Shown one piece after another: positions 7,848 through 16,918 of a stretch of 34,449 nucleotides of DNA. Where the stretch lies: assembly GCF_900112415.1 (NCBI RefSeq), contig NZ_FOLV01000041.1, positions 1 to 34,449 on the forward strand. The letters are read 5' to 3'. The translations under genes and the position numbers were made by a program. The stretch's first letter is position 1. The number at the start of each line of letters is the position of its first letter. Below the pieces are notes generated by a model. The model was not told the origin of the DNA and did no database searches. It saw only the letters and a list, made by a program, of their open reading frames with translations. This DNA comes from Bacillus sp. 491mf (GTDB lineage Bacteria > Bacillota > Bacilli > Bacillales > Bacillaceae_G).

Positions 7848-8126
7848 TTTATCCCACATTAACGGGCAGTAATACTCCCACCTCAAAATTCAGCAAAAGC
7901 ATTGTCCAGCTCTAGCGGCTAGAATCTCCGGTCGTTTCGCCCCCCTCGGACGAGGCAAAAAGCGCCTCTCCGCCCTGTGCTCCAACGTCCTGCGATTCTG
8001 AGCGAGCCGCCTCCGCCTTTCTTAAGAAGTTAGGTGGGAGATAAGCTGCCCGTAAAAGCCCGATTGGTTCAACTAATAATCAGTGGGGAATGAAGAAAAC
8101 CCCCACTGATTAAAGTTTCACTTTAT
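7848..8126. repeat. bcr1-type repeat, long copy with nested GC-rich module (copy 2)
   Basis: The unit is bounded by TTTAT repeats (7848-7852 and 8122-8126). Its right part is nearly identical to copy 1, including the AATCAGTGGGG/CCCCACTGATT hairpin. The short GGGCAGTATTACTGCCC palindrome of copy 1 is split here: GGGCAGTAATACTCCCACCT (from 7864) and AGGTGGGAG...CTGCCC (to about 8051) form long arms around a GC-rich module of about 147 bases (7884-8030). That module, with a TCTAGCGGCTAGAATC motif, resembles an interspersed sequence I have seen in many bacilli. It is non-coding in both directions. Confidence 0.7.
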
Positions 8127-8248
8127 TGCTCCTATTTTAAATGCATATAAGTATTCATAACCGAACACTCTATTTCTTCCATACTTACTAAATATTCGAC
8201 TTATCATTGATATACATAAATAATCTAGCACTATTTTTCCTAATGTAA

Positions 8249-8273
8249 TATAATTTGCACAAAGGCAAAATTT
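8249..8273 (+). promoter_or_regulatory. mntH -10 region with MntR operator
   Basis: TATAAT at 8249-8254 overlaps the start of AATTTGCACAAAGGCAAA, continuing to 8273. This imperfect palindrome has the TTTGC...GGCAAA halves of B. subtilis MntR sites. Manganese-loaded MntR would block mntH here. The -35 (near 8226) is weak. Confidence 0.7.
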
Positions 8274-8358
8274 ATGTTCAAATAAAAGAAATATAATTTA
8301 CGACAAAAATAAATAAAACAAATTGCATCAAGTTAACAAGCAAAAGGGGAAACAAAAC

Positions 8359-9654
8359 ATGACAGAAAATACAAAAGAGCGCGAACATCTTCCGCCAAAT
8401 AACAGGACGATGCAATCGGCACAGTTAGCTTTAAGCGGTCAGACAAAAGGACTGAAACGATTATTACCTTTTTTAGGCCCCGCTTTTATCGCATCTGTTG
8501 CTTATATTGATCCAGGGAATTTTGCCACGAATATTGCGGCAGGGTCCCAGTACGGTTATTTACTACTTTGGGTTATCCTTATTTCAAATTTAATGGCGGT
8601 TTTAATTCAATCCTTATCAGCTAAATTAGGAATTGCTACTGGGAAAAACCTTCCCGAAGTTGCTCGTGAGCATTTTCCAAAACCTGTTTCCATCGGTTTA
8701 TGGATACAAGGTGAATTAGTAATTATGGCAACTGATCTTGCTGAGTTTATCGGCGCTGCTTTAGGATTAAATTTATTATTTAATATTCCACTGCTCCCCG
8801 CTGCATTCATTACAGCAGTAGGTTCATTCATTATTCTAGAGTTTCAACGCAGAGGATTTCGTCCACTAGAAGCAATCATTACTGGTATGGTCTTTATCGT
8901 TGTTATTGCTTTTGGCGTCCAAGTGTTTTACGCAAAACCAGAACTAAGTCCTCTTCTATCGGGACTATTCGTTCCTCAGTTTCAAGGTGTAAATAGCATT
9001 TTACTGGCAGCAGGAATTTTAGGTGCAACTGTTATGCCACATGCAATTTATTTACATTCCGCTTTAACACAAAGGCGTGTAGTAGGAACAACAGATGCAG
9101 AGCGAAAACAAATTTTCCGCTTTGAATTTATCGATATTGTAATTGCAATGGTCATTGCCGGAGCAATTAATGCAAGTATGCTAATTGTAGCAGCTTCCCT
9201 ATTCTTCAAAAACGGACTACATGTCGAAGATTTAGATGTCGCTTTTCGCGAATTTGGCCATTTAGTCGGGCCTACATCAGCAGCTCTTTTTGGAATTGGT
9301 TTACTAGCTGCCGGTTTATCCAGTTCTTCCGTCGGTACAATGTCCGGTGATATTATTATGCAAGGATTCATCCGTATGCACATTCCTTTATATGTGCGAC
9401 GATTTATAACAATGGTTCCACCGCTTGTTATTATTGCATTAGGTGTGAACCCAACTCATGCCCTCGTAATGAGTCAAGTCGTTTTATCATTTGGAATTGC
9501 ATTTGCATTAATTCCACTTATCGTCTTTACAAGTAAAAAGAGCATTATGGGTGGTCTTGTCAACCATCGCATTACAACAGCACTTGCATGGATAATTGCC
9601 GTATTAATTATCGCTTTAAATATATTTTTGTTGTATCAAACATTTGTTGGTTAA
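8359..9654 (+). CDS. mntH: Nramp-family manganese transporter MntH
   Basis: A 431-residue proton-coupled divalent metal importer with about 11 membrane segments. The metal-binding DPGN motif (AYIDPGNFATN) lies in the first unwound helix and the matching MPHAIYLHS motif in helix 6; both define Mn/Fe Nramp transporters. A hydrophilic N-terminal tail of about 35 residues precedes the core. The frame can be extended to a TTG at 8323, but AAAGGGGA lies 8 bases before the ATG at 8359. An MntR-type operator overlaps the promoter, so the gene should be repressed by Mn(II). It stands alone and ends in a strong terminator. Confidence 0.95.
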   Translation: MTENTKEREHLPPNNRTMQSAQLALSGQTKGLKRLLPFLGPAFIASVAYIDPGNFATNIAAGSQYGYLLLWVILISNLMAVLIQSLSAKLGIATGKNLPEVAREHFPKPVSIGLWIQGELVIMATDLAEFIGAALGLNLLFNIPLLPAAFITAVGSFIILEFQRRGFRPLEAIITGMVFIVVIAFGVQVFYAKPELSPLLSGLFVPQFQGVNSILLAAGILGATVMPHAIYLHSALTQRRVVGTTDAERKQIFRFEFIDIVIAMVIAGAINASMLIVAASLFFKNGLHVEDLDVAFREFGHLVGPTSAALFGIGLLAAGLSSSSVGTMSGDIIMQGFIRMHIPLYVRRFITMVPPLVIIALGVNPTHALVMSQVVLSFGIAFALIPLIVFTSKKSIMGGLVNHRITTALAWIIAVLIIALNIFLLYQTFVG

Positions 9655-9709
9655 AAAAGAGAATGCCTACAAACCTAAATTATTAGAGTTGTATGGCATT
9701 CTCTTTTTT
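9653..9709. terminator. Bidirectional terminator after mntH
   Basis: A 15-base perfect stem joins AAAAAAGAGAATGCC (9653-9667) and GGCATTCTCTTTTTT (9695-9709). With A and T runs on both sides it can also serve the M23 gene on the other strand. Confidence 0.9.
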
Positions 9710-9739
9710 ATTTTAGTATGTATAAGGCAAATAATGATC

Positions 9740-10636
9740 TCAAATTGATGAAATAACATCCCCCGTCGGTACATCTCTTCCATCTTCTATACGAATTCCC
9801 CCTTTTGGCATAGATGGTCCGTCTATATCGCGAAAATATAAAGGTAATCCTTCAGAAAGAAACATACTCGTCTTAGATGGATCTTGCCGTTGATGATGAA
9901 TGTGTAAATGTGGTTCACTAGAATTTCCAGAATTGCCAACACGAGCAATTACTGTTCCTTCCTGTATACGTTGCCCTGTTTTCACTTTGACAGATTCCTG
10001 TTTTAGATGAGCGAGGACAAGATATGTTCCGGTCTCATCTAACCGTATATAAATATGATTACCTGTCATGGACTTAAAATTTTCATTTCCTGGTGTTAAA
10101 TCAGCTTCTGAATCTTTTACAGATATAACGGTTCCTGATGCAGGCGCTATTACCTCCACACCGTATATGCCATAATCCTCTAATTGAGAATTTTTCACTC
10201 CTTTTTGCGGAGCAATAAAATCATACGCCCATCGTTGATTTGGTTCGATAGCATGGTAATTTGTTTGAAGTCGCTCTCCTCCCCATCCTACTCGAACAGT
10301 TTCATTAAACGGAAGTCGAATCGTTACTTTCGGTGTAGCCGAATCAACATTTATTGGATAAGCGATTTGTCCAATTCCAACAAACCAACATACCGGCCAA
10401 GCAGCAGCTGTGGATAGAATAAAAATCGTTGCGGTTGTTTTATGTATTTTACTTCTAGAAAACACTTTACCCACTATTACACATATCGTAATAATTATAC
10501 TAATGAAACCTACTATACTAAAAACTTGCATTGCCCACCAAGCTAAAACAGACACAATACCGGTTGCTAAATAAACAGAACCCCAACCTACTGCTAATAT
10601 TACAATAAACATGATCATTATCCATTTCTTCCACAT
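9740..10636 (-). CDS. Membrane-anchored M23 (LytM/lysostaphin-like) peptidase domain protein
   Basis: 298 residues. Three membrane segments (about 5-27, 35-57, 68-90) are followed by an extracytoplasmic M23 domain. His210 (LVLAHL), and the H-x-H motif His243/His245 (EPHLHIHH) are present, as is the GTVIARVGNSGNSSEPH segment typical of the fold. The usual first ligand motif HxxxD reads RWAYD (135-139), so Asp139 is kept but the His is Arg. The protein may therefore bind zinc differently or be a non-catalytic LytM-type activator. GGAGGG lies before the ATG. It follows the two-component system on the same strand with an 84-base gap, and may be one of its targets (inference). Confidence 0.85.
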   Translation of the reverse strand: MWKKWIMIMFIVILAVGWGSVYLATGIVSVLAWWAMQVFSIVGFISIIITICVIVGKVFSRSKIHKTTATIFILSTAAAWPVCWFVGIGQIAYPINVDSATPKVTIRLPFNETVRVGWGGERLQTNYHAIEPNQRWAYDFIAPQKGVKNSQLEDYGIYGVEVIAPASGTVISVKDSEADLTPGNENFKSMTGNHIYIRLDETGTYLVLAHLKQESVKVKTGQRIQEGTVIARVGNSGNSSEPHLHIHHQRQDPSKTSMFLSEGLPLYFRDIDGPSMPKGGIRIEDGRDVPTGDVISSI

Positions 10637-10720
10637 CGTATTCCCTCCATTTGTAATGTCTTATATTAAGATCGTACAAAATAATAATTACGACATTTGA
10701 AAGAAATACTTACAACTTCC

Positions 10721-11791
10721 TTACGATTTTGTTGAATATTGCGGCAAAATGAGTGTAAACACAGTTTCCTTGTCATCACTGCATACTGTAATATCACCTT
10801 TATGTATATTGGCGATGCTCTTAGCAATAGCAAGCCCCATCCCTTTTCCACCTGTATGAGCACTTCGTGACTTTTCCCCCCGATAAAATTTTTCAAATAT
10901 ATAAGGGACATCTTCTTGTGAAATTTTCTTCCCATAATTTTTAAAGTTTATCTTAATATCTCTATCTTCCTGAAAAATCCGCACATCAATTTCCCTTCCA
11001 GATTTCCCATAAAAGATGCTGTTGCTAATTATATTTTGCATTAATCTTACTAGTAAACTGATATCCGCTTCTATTTGTAAATCTTGATTACCTTCTATAT
11101 GAAAGGTCATTCGTGCCGCTTCTAGTTGGGGAATAAAATCAATCATAACTTGTTCTACTAATTGCTTAACTCCTACAATTTCTTTATGCAACTGAATCTC
11201 TCTGTAATTAATATGACAATATTCAAGTAAGTCATCTACTTGATTTTTCAATTCATGACTTTTACGTTTTACAACCTTTACATATTGCTGACAATTCTCT
11301 TTGTTCATATCAAGATTACGTTCTATTAAATCCACATAGCCAATTAACGATGTTACTGGTGTCCGCAGATCATGAGAAATATTACTAATCATCTCATTTT
11401 TCAGCTTTTGTGCAAATTTTTCGTTTTCAATTGACTCTTTTAAACTGTTTGTCATTTTATTAATATTTGTTGCAAGTTGTCCTATTTCATCGTTTTTCAT
11501 TGTTTGTATTTGTACATTTAAATTTCCCTTGCTAATTTCTTCTACATTTTGATTCATTTCTTCTAATCTCAATATCATATTCTTTGATAATAGAAGGTAA
11601 AAGAATGAAGTTAAGATCAAAAAAATAACAAAATATAGAAAAGAGTACTTCTCCTCTAATTCCACTGTATTTCCATATACATGACTAATAGCATTTTGAA
11701 AGAACACAATACATAAAGTTGCAAATACAATACTGCATATAAAAATGAAAAAAAACTTCATTCTTAATCCTTGAAATAATTTAGCTTTCAA
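10721..11791 (-). CDS. Two-component sensor histidine kinase (VanS-like)
   Basis: 356 residues. Two membrane segments (about 12-32 and 50-69) enclose a very short extracellular loop of about 17 residues. A HAMP domain (about 70-120), the HisKA dimerisation domain with phospho-acceptor His140 (SHDLRTP) and a HATPase domain with N box (252-262) and G box GGKGMGL (314-320) follow. The short sensor loop suggests intramembrane sensing, as in kinases that respond to cell-wall antibiotics, though the stimulus is unknown. The start is TTG at 11791, overlapping the regulator's end by 11 bases, so translation is coupled. Confidence 0.93.
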   Translation of the reverse strand: MKAKLFQGLRMKFFFIFICSIVFATLCIVFFQNAISHVYGNTVELEEKYSFLYFVIFLILTSFFYLLLSKNMILRLEEMNQNVEEISKGNLNVQIQTMKNDEIGQLATNINKMTNSLKESIENEKFAQKLKNEMISNISHDLRTPVTSLIGYVDLIERNLDMNKENCQQYVKVVKRKSHELKNQVDDLLEYCHINYREIQLHKEIVGVKQLVEQVMIDFIPQLEAARMTFHIEGNQDLQIEADISLLVRLMQNIISNSIFYGKSGREIDVRIFQEDRDIKINFKNYGKKISQEDVPYIFEKFYRGEKSRSAHTGGKGMGLAIAKSIANIHKGDITVCSDDKETVFTLILPQYSTKS

Positions 11792-12479
11792 TTTTATATC
11801 CTACTCCCCATACATTTTGGATAAATTTTGACTCTTTCGGATTCGCTTCTATCTTCCCTCTTAATCTTGCTAGATGGACCATGACAGTATTATTACTTTC
11901 ATAAGCTGCTTCTCGCCAAACACTTTCATATATCTCTTCTAGCGTAAATACGCGGTTTGGGTGTGTTGCCATCAGATGCAAAATCTCATATTCTGTCTTT
12001 GTAAGATTAATATGTTCTCCATATAACAGTACCTTTCTAGAGGCCTCATCTATTTCTAATTCTCTAATTTGAATCTTTTTTTCAATCATCTGTATCGGAG
12101 TTTGGTTTAAATATTTGTATCTTCTTAACTGCGCTTTTACTCGTGCTATCAGCTCAATTAGACTAAATGGCTTCCCAATATAATCGTCTGCCCCTGTGCT
12201 TAATCCGATAACTTTATCTACATCCGTTGATTTTGCACTTAAGAACATTACAGGTATATTATAATTTTCTCGTATTCTCCTGCACACTTCAATTCCATCC
12301 ATAATCGGCATCATAATATCAAGGATCGCCAATTCAATATCATGTTCCAATAAGAGCTGTAATGCTTGTTCTCCATCATAAGCTTTTATAACTTTGTAGC
12401 CTTCTTGTTGTAAATACACTTCAATCATTTGAACGATATCCTTATCATCATCTACGACTAATATAGATTGTTGTTTCAT
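11781..12479 (-). CDS. OmpR-family response regulator
   Basis: 232 residues. An N-terminal receiver domain has the acidic pocket VVDDD (8-12), phospho-acceptor Asp54 (AILDIMMP) and Lys in GKPFS. A C-terminal winged-helix DNA-binding domain ends in KFIQNVWGVGYKIES. AGAGG lies 7 bases before the ATG. It is the first gene of the pair with the kinase. Similarity to VanR-type regulators is my impression of the domain sequence only; no van resistance genes are nearby. Confidence 0.95.
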   Translation of the reverse strand: MKQQSILVVDDDKDIVQMIEVYLQQEGYKVIKAYDGEQALQLLLEHDIELAILDIMMPIMDGIEVCRRIRENYNIPVMFLSAKSTDVDKVIGLSTGADDYIGKPFSLIELIARVKAQLRRYKYLNQTPIQMIEKKIQIRELEIDEASRKVLLYGEHINLTKTEYEILHLMATHPNRVFTLEEIYESVWREAAYESNNTVMVHLARLRGKIEANPKESKFIQNVWGVGYKIES

Positions 12480-12667
12480 ACTTCATCCTCTTTTTATGTA
12501 TATTTGAAATATTTCCCACGATTTTATAGTATCATGTTCATAACATAAAAACCTCTAAATATTATAAGCTCTAAACAATCTATATACATTTTGATCAACA
12601 TATAATTTACTTCGATGCATGTCCAATTGCTCTTACCTATATAGAAAAGTTTATTTGCGTAAATACT

Positions 12668-12706
12668 ATAAAAAAATAGCTAAGGCTTATTCAAAGCACT
12701 TAGCTA
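12668..12706 (-). terminator. Terminator of the oligopeptide-binding protein gene
   Basis: On the minus strand TAGCTAAG (12699-12706) pairs with CTTAGCTA (12677-12684), followed by a TTTTTT run. Confidence 0.8.
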
Positions 12707-12719
12707 CTTAATCTCTTAT

Positions 12720-14354
12720 TTATTTCTCTTTTCCACTTATATAAGCATGTTTATACGTATAAACACCACCAAATTGATGCTTTTCAATCCCTTTTACATA
12801 TTCCTTTTGAACGTAAGCTGAACCGATATAGTAAAGCGGTGCAATAGCAGCATCTTGTATTAAGATTCTTTCCGCTTCTTGCATAGATTCCCAGCGCTTT
12901 TTCTCTTCCAATAACAGATCATTTCTCGCACTATTTATACATTCATCATATCGCTTATTAGAAAAATTCATTTTATTATTTGGATTATCTGTCGTAAATA
13001 ATTCTAAATAACTAATCGGATCTTTGTAATCCGGTCCCCATACAAACAGCGATATATCATACTGCCCTGTTTGTTCAAGTTGCAATTTTTGTTTAAACGG
13101 TTGCGGTTTTATTTTTATTGTTAATCCTTGTAAATTCTTTTCAAGTTCTCCTTTTATATATTCCGCTATCAGCTTCGCTTGGTCCTGTTCAAATGTTAAA
13201 AATTCAAGTGTTATCTGGTCTACACCAAGCTCTTTTTTCGCATCTCCCCAAAGAGTCTTTGCCTTTTCAACATTATATACGGAAAGGTCACCGTTTTCTT
13301 TTCTGAAATCTTTTCCATCTTTTTCATTCTTATATCCTTTTGGTATTAGTCCTTGAGCGGCTGTTGAACCATTGTTTAGAAAATGATTTACTATTGCTTC
13401 TTTATTTAAAGCCATAGAAATCGATTGTCGTAATTTTGTGTTTGCTAGTGCAGAATTTTTTTGATTAAATCGTAACATAGCTATAGCAGGGTCTTTTGTT
13501 GTATGAAAATCACTTTTTCCTTTATATTTGTCAACAAACGAAGAATTAATTGGCGTACGATCGATACTACCAGTTTCATACAAATTAACTGCTGTTGCTA
13601 TCTCTTTTACAATATGAAAATTAATTTCTTCTAATTTCACGTTATTTTTATCCCAATATGTATCATTTCTCTTCAACTTAAATTCTTGCTCATGTTTCCA
13701 TTCCGATAATACAAATGGACCGTTGTAAATCATATCGGCTGGTTCTAATCCATACTTACTTCCTTTTCCCTCAACAAACGATTTGTGCTGTGGTAAATAA
13801 ACAGGAAGTGTTAACAAATTAAGAAAGTAAGGGATCGGTTTCTCTAACTGTACCTCTAATGTAACATCGTCAATCGCTTTTACACCTAATTGATCAACAG
13901 TTAAGTCTCCTTTATTTATTGCATCTGCATTTTTTATATAATATAACATGTTTGCATATTGCGATGCTGTTTGCGGGTTCAGTGTACGCTGCCATGAATA
14001 AACAAAATCATTTGCTGTTACAGCATCCCCGTTCGACCATTTTGCATCTTTGCGTAAATGAAAGATATATGTTTTCCCATCTGTACTTTTCTCAAAAGAT
14101 TTTGCAACACCTGGTACTGGATTATCTCTCTCATCAAGTACATATAACCCTTCAAATATATTTTGCATGACATGCGATGATGTACCACTCATTGATTTTG
14201 CAGTATCTAAGGACGGAATTTCTTCTGATATCGTTACATTTAATACTTGTTTTTCACTTACTTCCTTCTGTTTACTCGAATTGTTACTACAAGCTGAAAT
14301 CAATAAAGAGGTGGCAAGTATAATTCCTATCAGTAGTCGTTCAGGTTGTTTCAT
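12720..14354 (-). CDS. Oligopeptide ABC transporter substrate-binding lipoprotein (OppA-like)
   Basis: 544 residues, family 5 extracellular solute-binding protein. A lipoprotein signal peptide ends in LLISAC, with lipidated Cys22. The family signature region (GKTYIFHLRKDAKWSNGDAV) is at about 92-111 and the length matches OppA/DppE-type receptors. It captures peptides outside the membrane for import. AAAGGAG lies before the ATG. No permease or ATPase genes are adjacent, so it is an orphan receptor that presumably feeds an Opp system encoded elsewhere. In the B. cereus group many such paralogues exist, some used for signalling-peptide uptake; specificity cannot be read here. Confidence 0.93.
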   Translation of the reverse strand: MKQPERLLIGIILATSLLISACSNNSSKQKEVSEKQVLNVTISEEIPSLDTAKSMSGTSSHVMQNIFEGLYVLDERDNPVPGVAKSFEKSTDGKTYIFHLRKDAKWSNGDAVTANDFVYSWQRTLNPQTASQYANMLYYIKNADAINKGDLTVDQLGVKAIDDVTLEVQLEKPIPYFLNLLTLPVYLPQHKSFVEGKGSKYGLEPADMIYNGPFVLSEWKHEQEFKLKRNDTYWDKNNVKLEEINFHIVKEIATAVNLYETGSIDRTPINSSFVDKYKGKSDFHTTKDPAIAMLRFNQKNSALANTKLRQSISMALNKEAIVNHFLNNGSTAAQGLIPKGYKNEKDGKDFRKENGDLSVYNVEKAKTLWGDAKKELGVDQITLEFLTFEQDQAKLIAEYIKGELEKNLQGLTIKIKPQPFKQKLQLEQTGQYDISLFVWGPDYKDPISYLELFTTDNPNNKMNFSNKRYDECINSARNDLLLEEKKRWESMQEAERILIQDAAIAPLYYIGSAYVQKEYVKGIEKHQFGGVYTYKHAYISGKEK

Positions 14355-14464
14355 AAATCGGCTCCTTTAATAAAGTTATAAAGCGTTATATATTATAACA
14401 GAATAATTATCTCAAAAGTGTTACATTTCACCGAATTTTTATTCTTTCAAATATAAACAAGAAA

Positions 14465-14493
14465 GCTACCCTTTCATTTAATGAAAGGATAGC
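14465..14493 (-). terminator. Terminator of mtaD
   Basis: GCTACCCTTTCAT (14465-14477) and ATGAAAGGATAGC (14481-14493) pair apart from one mismatch around a 3-base loop. A T-rich tract follows on the minus strand. Confidence 0.75.
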
Positions 14494-14506
14494 CTTCTCT
14501 TACTAT

Positions 14507-15814
14507 TTACATGCTCAATCCTTGTTTATAACGGCTTGCTTCAAAAATTATACGCTCTTCATCTAACGTTTTACATTCACCGTTCCAAACAATGTGCTTT
14601 CCATTAATTACAACATCTGAAACGTCTTTTCCACTCGCTGCGTATACAAGATGTGACAATACTTCTTCTGCAGGTTGTAAATGTGGCTTTTTAGATGGAT
14701 CAATTGTAATAAAGTCAGCACACTTGCCTACTTCTAATGAACCTGTTTGGTTCATCCCGATTACCTCTGCCCCTACTTTTGTCGCTAATGTGAGAAGTGT
14801 TTCAACAGGTAATGTTGTCGCGTCTTTATGAACACCTTTTTGCAATAAAGTGGCAATGCGCATTTCTTCAAACATATCTAAATTGTTATTAGAGGCCACA
14901 CTATCTGTTGCAATTCCGACTTTTATGCCGCTCTCTAACATTGCACGAACGTTCGCGATACCCGATCCTAATTTTAAATTACTAATCGGATTATGAGCAA
15001 CACGCACATCATGTTCTGCTAAGAAAGTGCGCTCATTATCATTTAGCACAACACCGTGAGCAATTACAGTCGGTCTTTTGAACAATCCACAATCTGCTAC
15101 ATACTTTACTGGCCGTTTTCCATATTGCGCTTCAATATCTTGAACTTCACGTTCTGTTTCAGAAAGATGAATATGGGCCATCGTCTTATTTTCCACTGCA
15201 ATTCGTGCACACTCTTCTAACATTTCAGTTGAACATGCATATGGACTATGAGGAGCAACCATCGTTGTTAACATGCCATCTTTATTGGCATAACGTTTCA
15301 CATACTTCTCCGCTTCTTGAATTGCCTTCTTTTCATCCTCTTTCGTTCCGAAGCTAAATAATGTTCGAGAAACAGCTGCTCGCATACCACTTTTACGAAC
15401 AGCTTCCATAATAGAATCCTGATCTACTCCAATTGGATTAAACATATCAGAAAATGTTGTTGTCCCGCTTTTCACCATTTCTAATAAACCTAGCTCTGTG
15501 CTCGCAACAGCAAGCTCTGGTGTAAATTGACTTTCAAGCGGCCAAATTCTCGTTTCAAGCCATGGCTTTAAAAGCATGTCATCGCCTATTCCGCGTAAAA
15601 TGCTCATCAAGACATGCGTATGTGTATTTACCAAACCTGGCAATACCCACTTTCCATGAAGATTAATGACTTGATCCACTTCTTTTCCGCTCGGTAATTC
15701 TCCTGATTGTATTTCTATAATTTGGTCATCTTCTACAATGATATATCCATTTTGCAACACTTCATTTTTTTCATTCAAAGTCACGATTGTAGCGCTTACA
15801 TATGCTGTTTTCAA
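14507..15814 (-). CDS. mtaD: 5-methylthioadenosine/S-adenosylhomocysteine deaminase
   Basis: 435-residue metal-dependent amidohydrolase of the MtaD/TrzN branch. It deaminates S-adenosylhomocysteine or 5-methylthioadenosine to the inosyl forms in methyl-cycle and purine salvage. Metal ligand motifs are visible in order: HTHV in GLVNTHTHV, HIHLSETE, IAHGVVLND and the ATDS aspartate. The HNPxSNLKLGSG motif reads HNPISNLKL; as I remember it B. cereus homologues have Asn where this has Ile. The start is TTG at 15814 with GAGGGGAA 7-8 bases before it; no better ATG exists upstream. A long perfect dyad lies upstream. Confidence 0.93.
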   Translation of the reverse strand: MKTAYVSATIVTLNEKNEVLQNGYIIVEDDQIIEIQSGELPSGKEVDQVINLHGKWVLPGLVNTHTHVLMSILRGIGDDMLLKPWLETRIWPLESQFTPELAVASTELGLLEMVKSGTTTFSDMFNPIGVDQDSIMEAVRKSGMRAAVSRTLFSFGTKEDEKKAIQEAEKYVKRYANKDGMLTTMVAPHSPYACSTEMLEECARIAVENKTMAHIHLSETEREVQDIEAQYGKRPVKYVADCGLFKRPTVIAHGVVLNDNERTFLAEHDVRVAHNPISNLKLGSGIANVRAMLESGIKVGIATDSVASNNNLDMFEEMRIATLLQKGVHKDATTLPVETLLTLATKVGAEVIGMNQTGSLEVGKCADFITIDPSKKPHLQPAEEVLSHLVYAASGKDVSDVVINGKHIVWNGECKTLDEERIIFEASRYKQGLSM

Positions 15815-15858
15815 AAGAATTTCCCCTCTCGACTCTTTTAGAAATAAATATTTCCTCC

Positions 15859-15890
15859 AAATAAGTTACTACCGTTATAGTAACTTATTT
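15859..15890. promoter_or_regulatory. Perfect 13-base dyad before mtaD
   Basis: AAATAAGTTACTA (15859-15871) and TAGTAACTTATTT (15878-15890) are exact inverted repeats around CCGTTA. It lacks a T run on the mtaD strand, so an operator is as likely as a terminator of the upstream YunG-like gene. Twelve bases, TATAGTAACTTA, recur on the same strand at 18670-18681 before the dioxygenase gene. Confidence 0.5.
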
Positions 15891-15913
15891 ACTGATAAGA
15901 GTCAAAAGATAAA

Positions 15914-16273
15914 TTAATATAAAATACATTCCTTTATATGGATACGAACCTTTTGTTTTAAAGCATCATATTGCATCTCATTTGTATCTGCAAATGCTTC
16001 TTTTCTATTAGAAGGCATGTCAGTATATGCTATCTCGTCCAAAAATTGCGATGCAGTAAAATCATATCTTTTACCGTTGATGAAATTGTAAAAGTGCCAT
16101 CCTTCCGAAACCTTTGTCTTCATAATTTCGCCCTCAAACAAATCATGAACTACTAAGGCTGTTACACCGCATTGCCCTTTCGCCGGATTATCTAGTGCCC
16201 ATTTTGAACTTGTCTCTTTTGACCAAGATCGAAACAAAACCTCGCTCATCTTTTCTATGTCCTTATACACCAT
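15914..16273 (-). CDS. YunG-like small protein
   Basis: A 119-residue soluble protein. The motif KGQCGVTALVVHDLFEGEI, followed by a central HFYNFINGKRYDFTASQF segment, matches my recollection of the YunG family of bacilli. Its Cys followed later by a His and an Asp is reminiscent of papain/transglutaminase-like folds, but no activity is known to me. The frame reaches 16282, yet AGGGG lies 9 bases before the ATG at 16273, which I take as the start. The gene stands between the GNAT gene and mtaD on the same strand, and may be transcribed with either. Confidence 0.65.
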   Translation of the reverse strand: MVYKDIEKMSEVLFRSWSKETSSKWALDNPAKGQCGVTALVVHDLFEGEIMKTKVSEGWHFYNFINGKRYDFTASQFLDEIAYTDMPSNRKEAFADTNEMQYDALKQKVRIHIKECILY

Positions 16274-16319
16274 ACTTAGCATCCCCTAACTGAATTCAAA
16301 ATATCAAATTAAAATTAAT

Positions 16320-16766
16320 TTACACATCATACCGTAAAAGCGGCAGCATACGATTTTTAAAAACAGTAGAGGGTGTTTCACCTATTAATTCCGCTCCCAT
16401 TTTCACATAATACCCTTTCGCATTTGGATCACTATCAATCGTAAAGCTCTTTATATTTAATTCACCCGCTTTTTGGACAACGCTTTCCCAAAGAATTCTG
16501 CCATAGCCTTTTCCTTTATAAATTGGGTGTAGATATAGAAAATCAAGACTGTCAACTTCTCTTCTCTGAAAAGAAAAAAAGCCAATCATATCTTGGTTTT
16601 CTTCTAAAATGTAAACATAATTATTCTTAATATATTGTTCTGTAATTGTTAAGTCTTCCTTACATGCTAATATAAATTCTTCACTATAATTCCAAGTTGC
16701 TTTTGAGGACAATGCGACGTTACTTAATTCGTTTGCTTCTTGTAAAAACGCTTCCCTAACAATCAT
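16320..16766 (-). CDS. GNAT-family N-acetyltransferase
   Basis: 148 residues with the complete GNAT fold. The acetyl-CoA binding motif is seen in LHPIYKGKGYGRILWESVV (about 76-94), followed by the beta5 strand IKSFTIDSDPNAKGYYVKMGAELIG, where Asn-Ala-Lys-Gly-Tyr-Tyr is the usual motif B region. AAGGAGAG lies before the ATG. The substrate is unknown; the family acetylates amines of small molecules or protein N-termini. Confidence 0.9.
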   Translation of the reverse strand: MIVREAFLQEANELSNVALSSKATWNYSEEFILACKEDLTITEQYIKNNYVYILEENQDMIGFFSFQRREVDSLDFLYLHPIYKGKGYGRILWESVVQKAGELNIKSFTIDSDPNAKGYYVKMGAELIGETPSTVFKNRMLPLLRYDV

Positions 16767-16918
16767 GTAGTTCTCTCCTTTTGTATATCATAGATACCGA
16801 GAATAAAATTCTTTTATTTCTGAATATTATTCGCAACATTATCTCCTATCCTCGAAAAAAAGAACCCGGAAATCCCTCCAAGCTCTTCAGCAATTTAACT
16901 GTGTTCTTCTTTAACTAA

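Noticed and set aside
10666-10935. 89-codon minus-strand frame overlapping the histidine kinase gene
   Set aside because: It is a shadow of the kinase C-terminus in another frame with no domain or ribosome binding site.
16860-16915. Terminator behind the P-loop kinase gene
   Set aside because: Only a short AAGAAC/GTTCTT pairing with a long loop; too weak to annotate.
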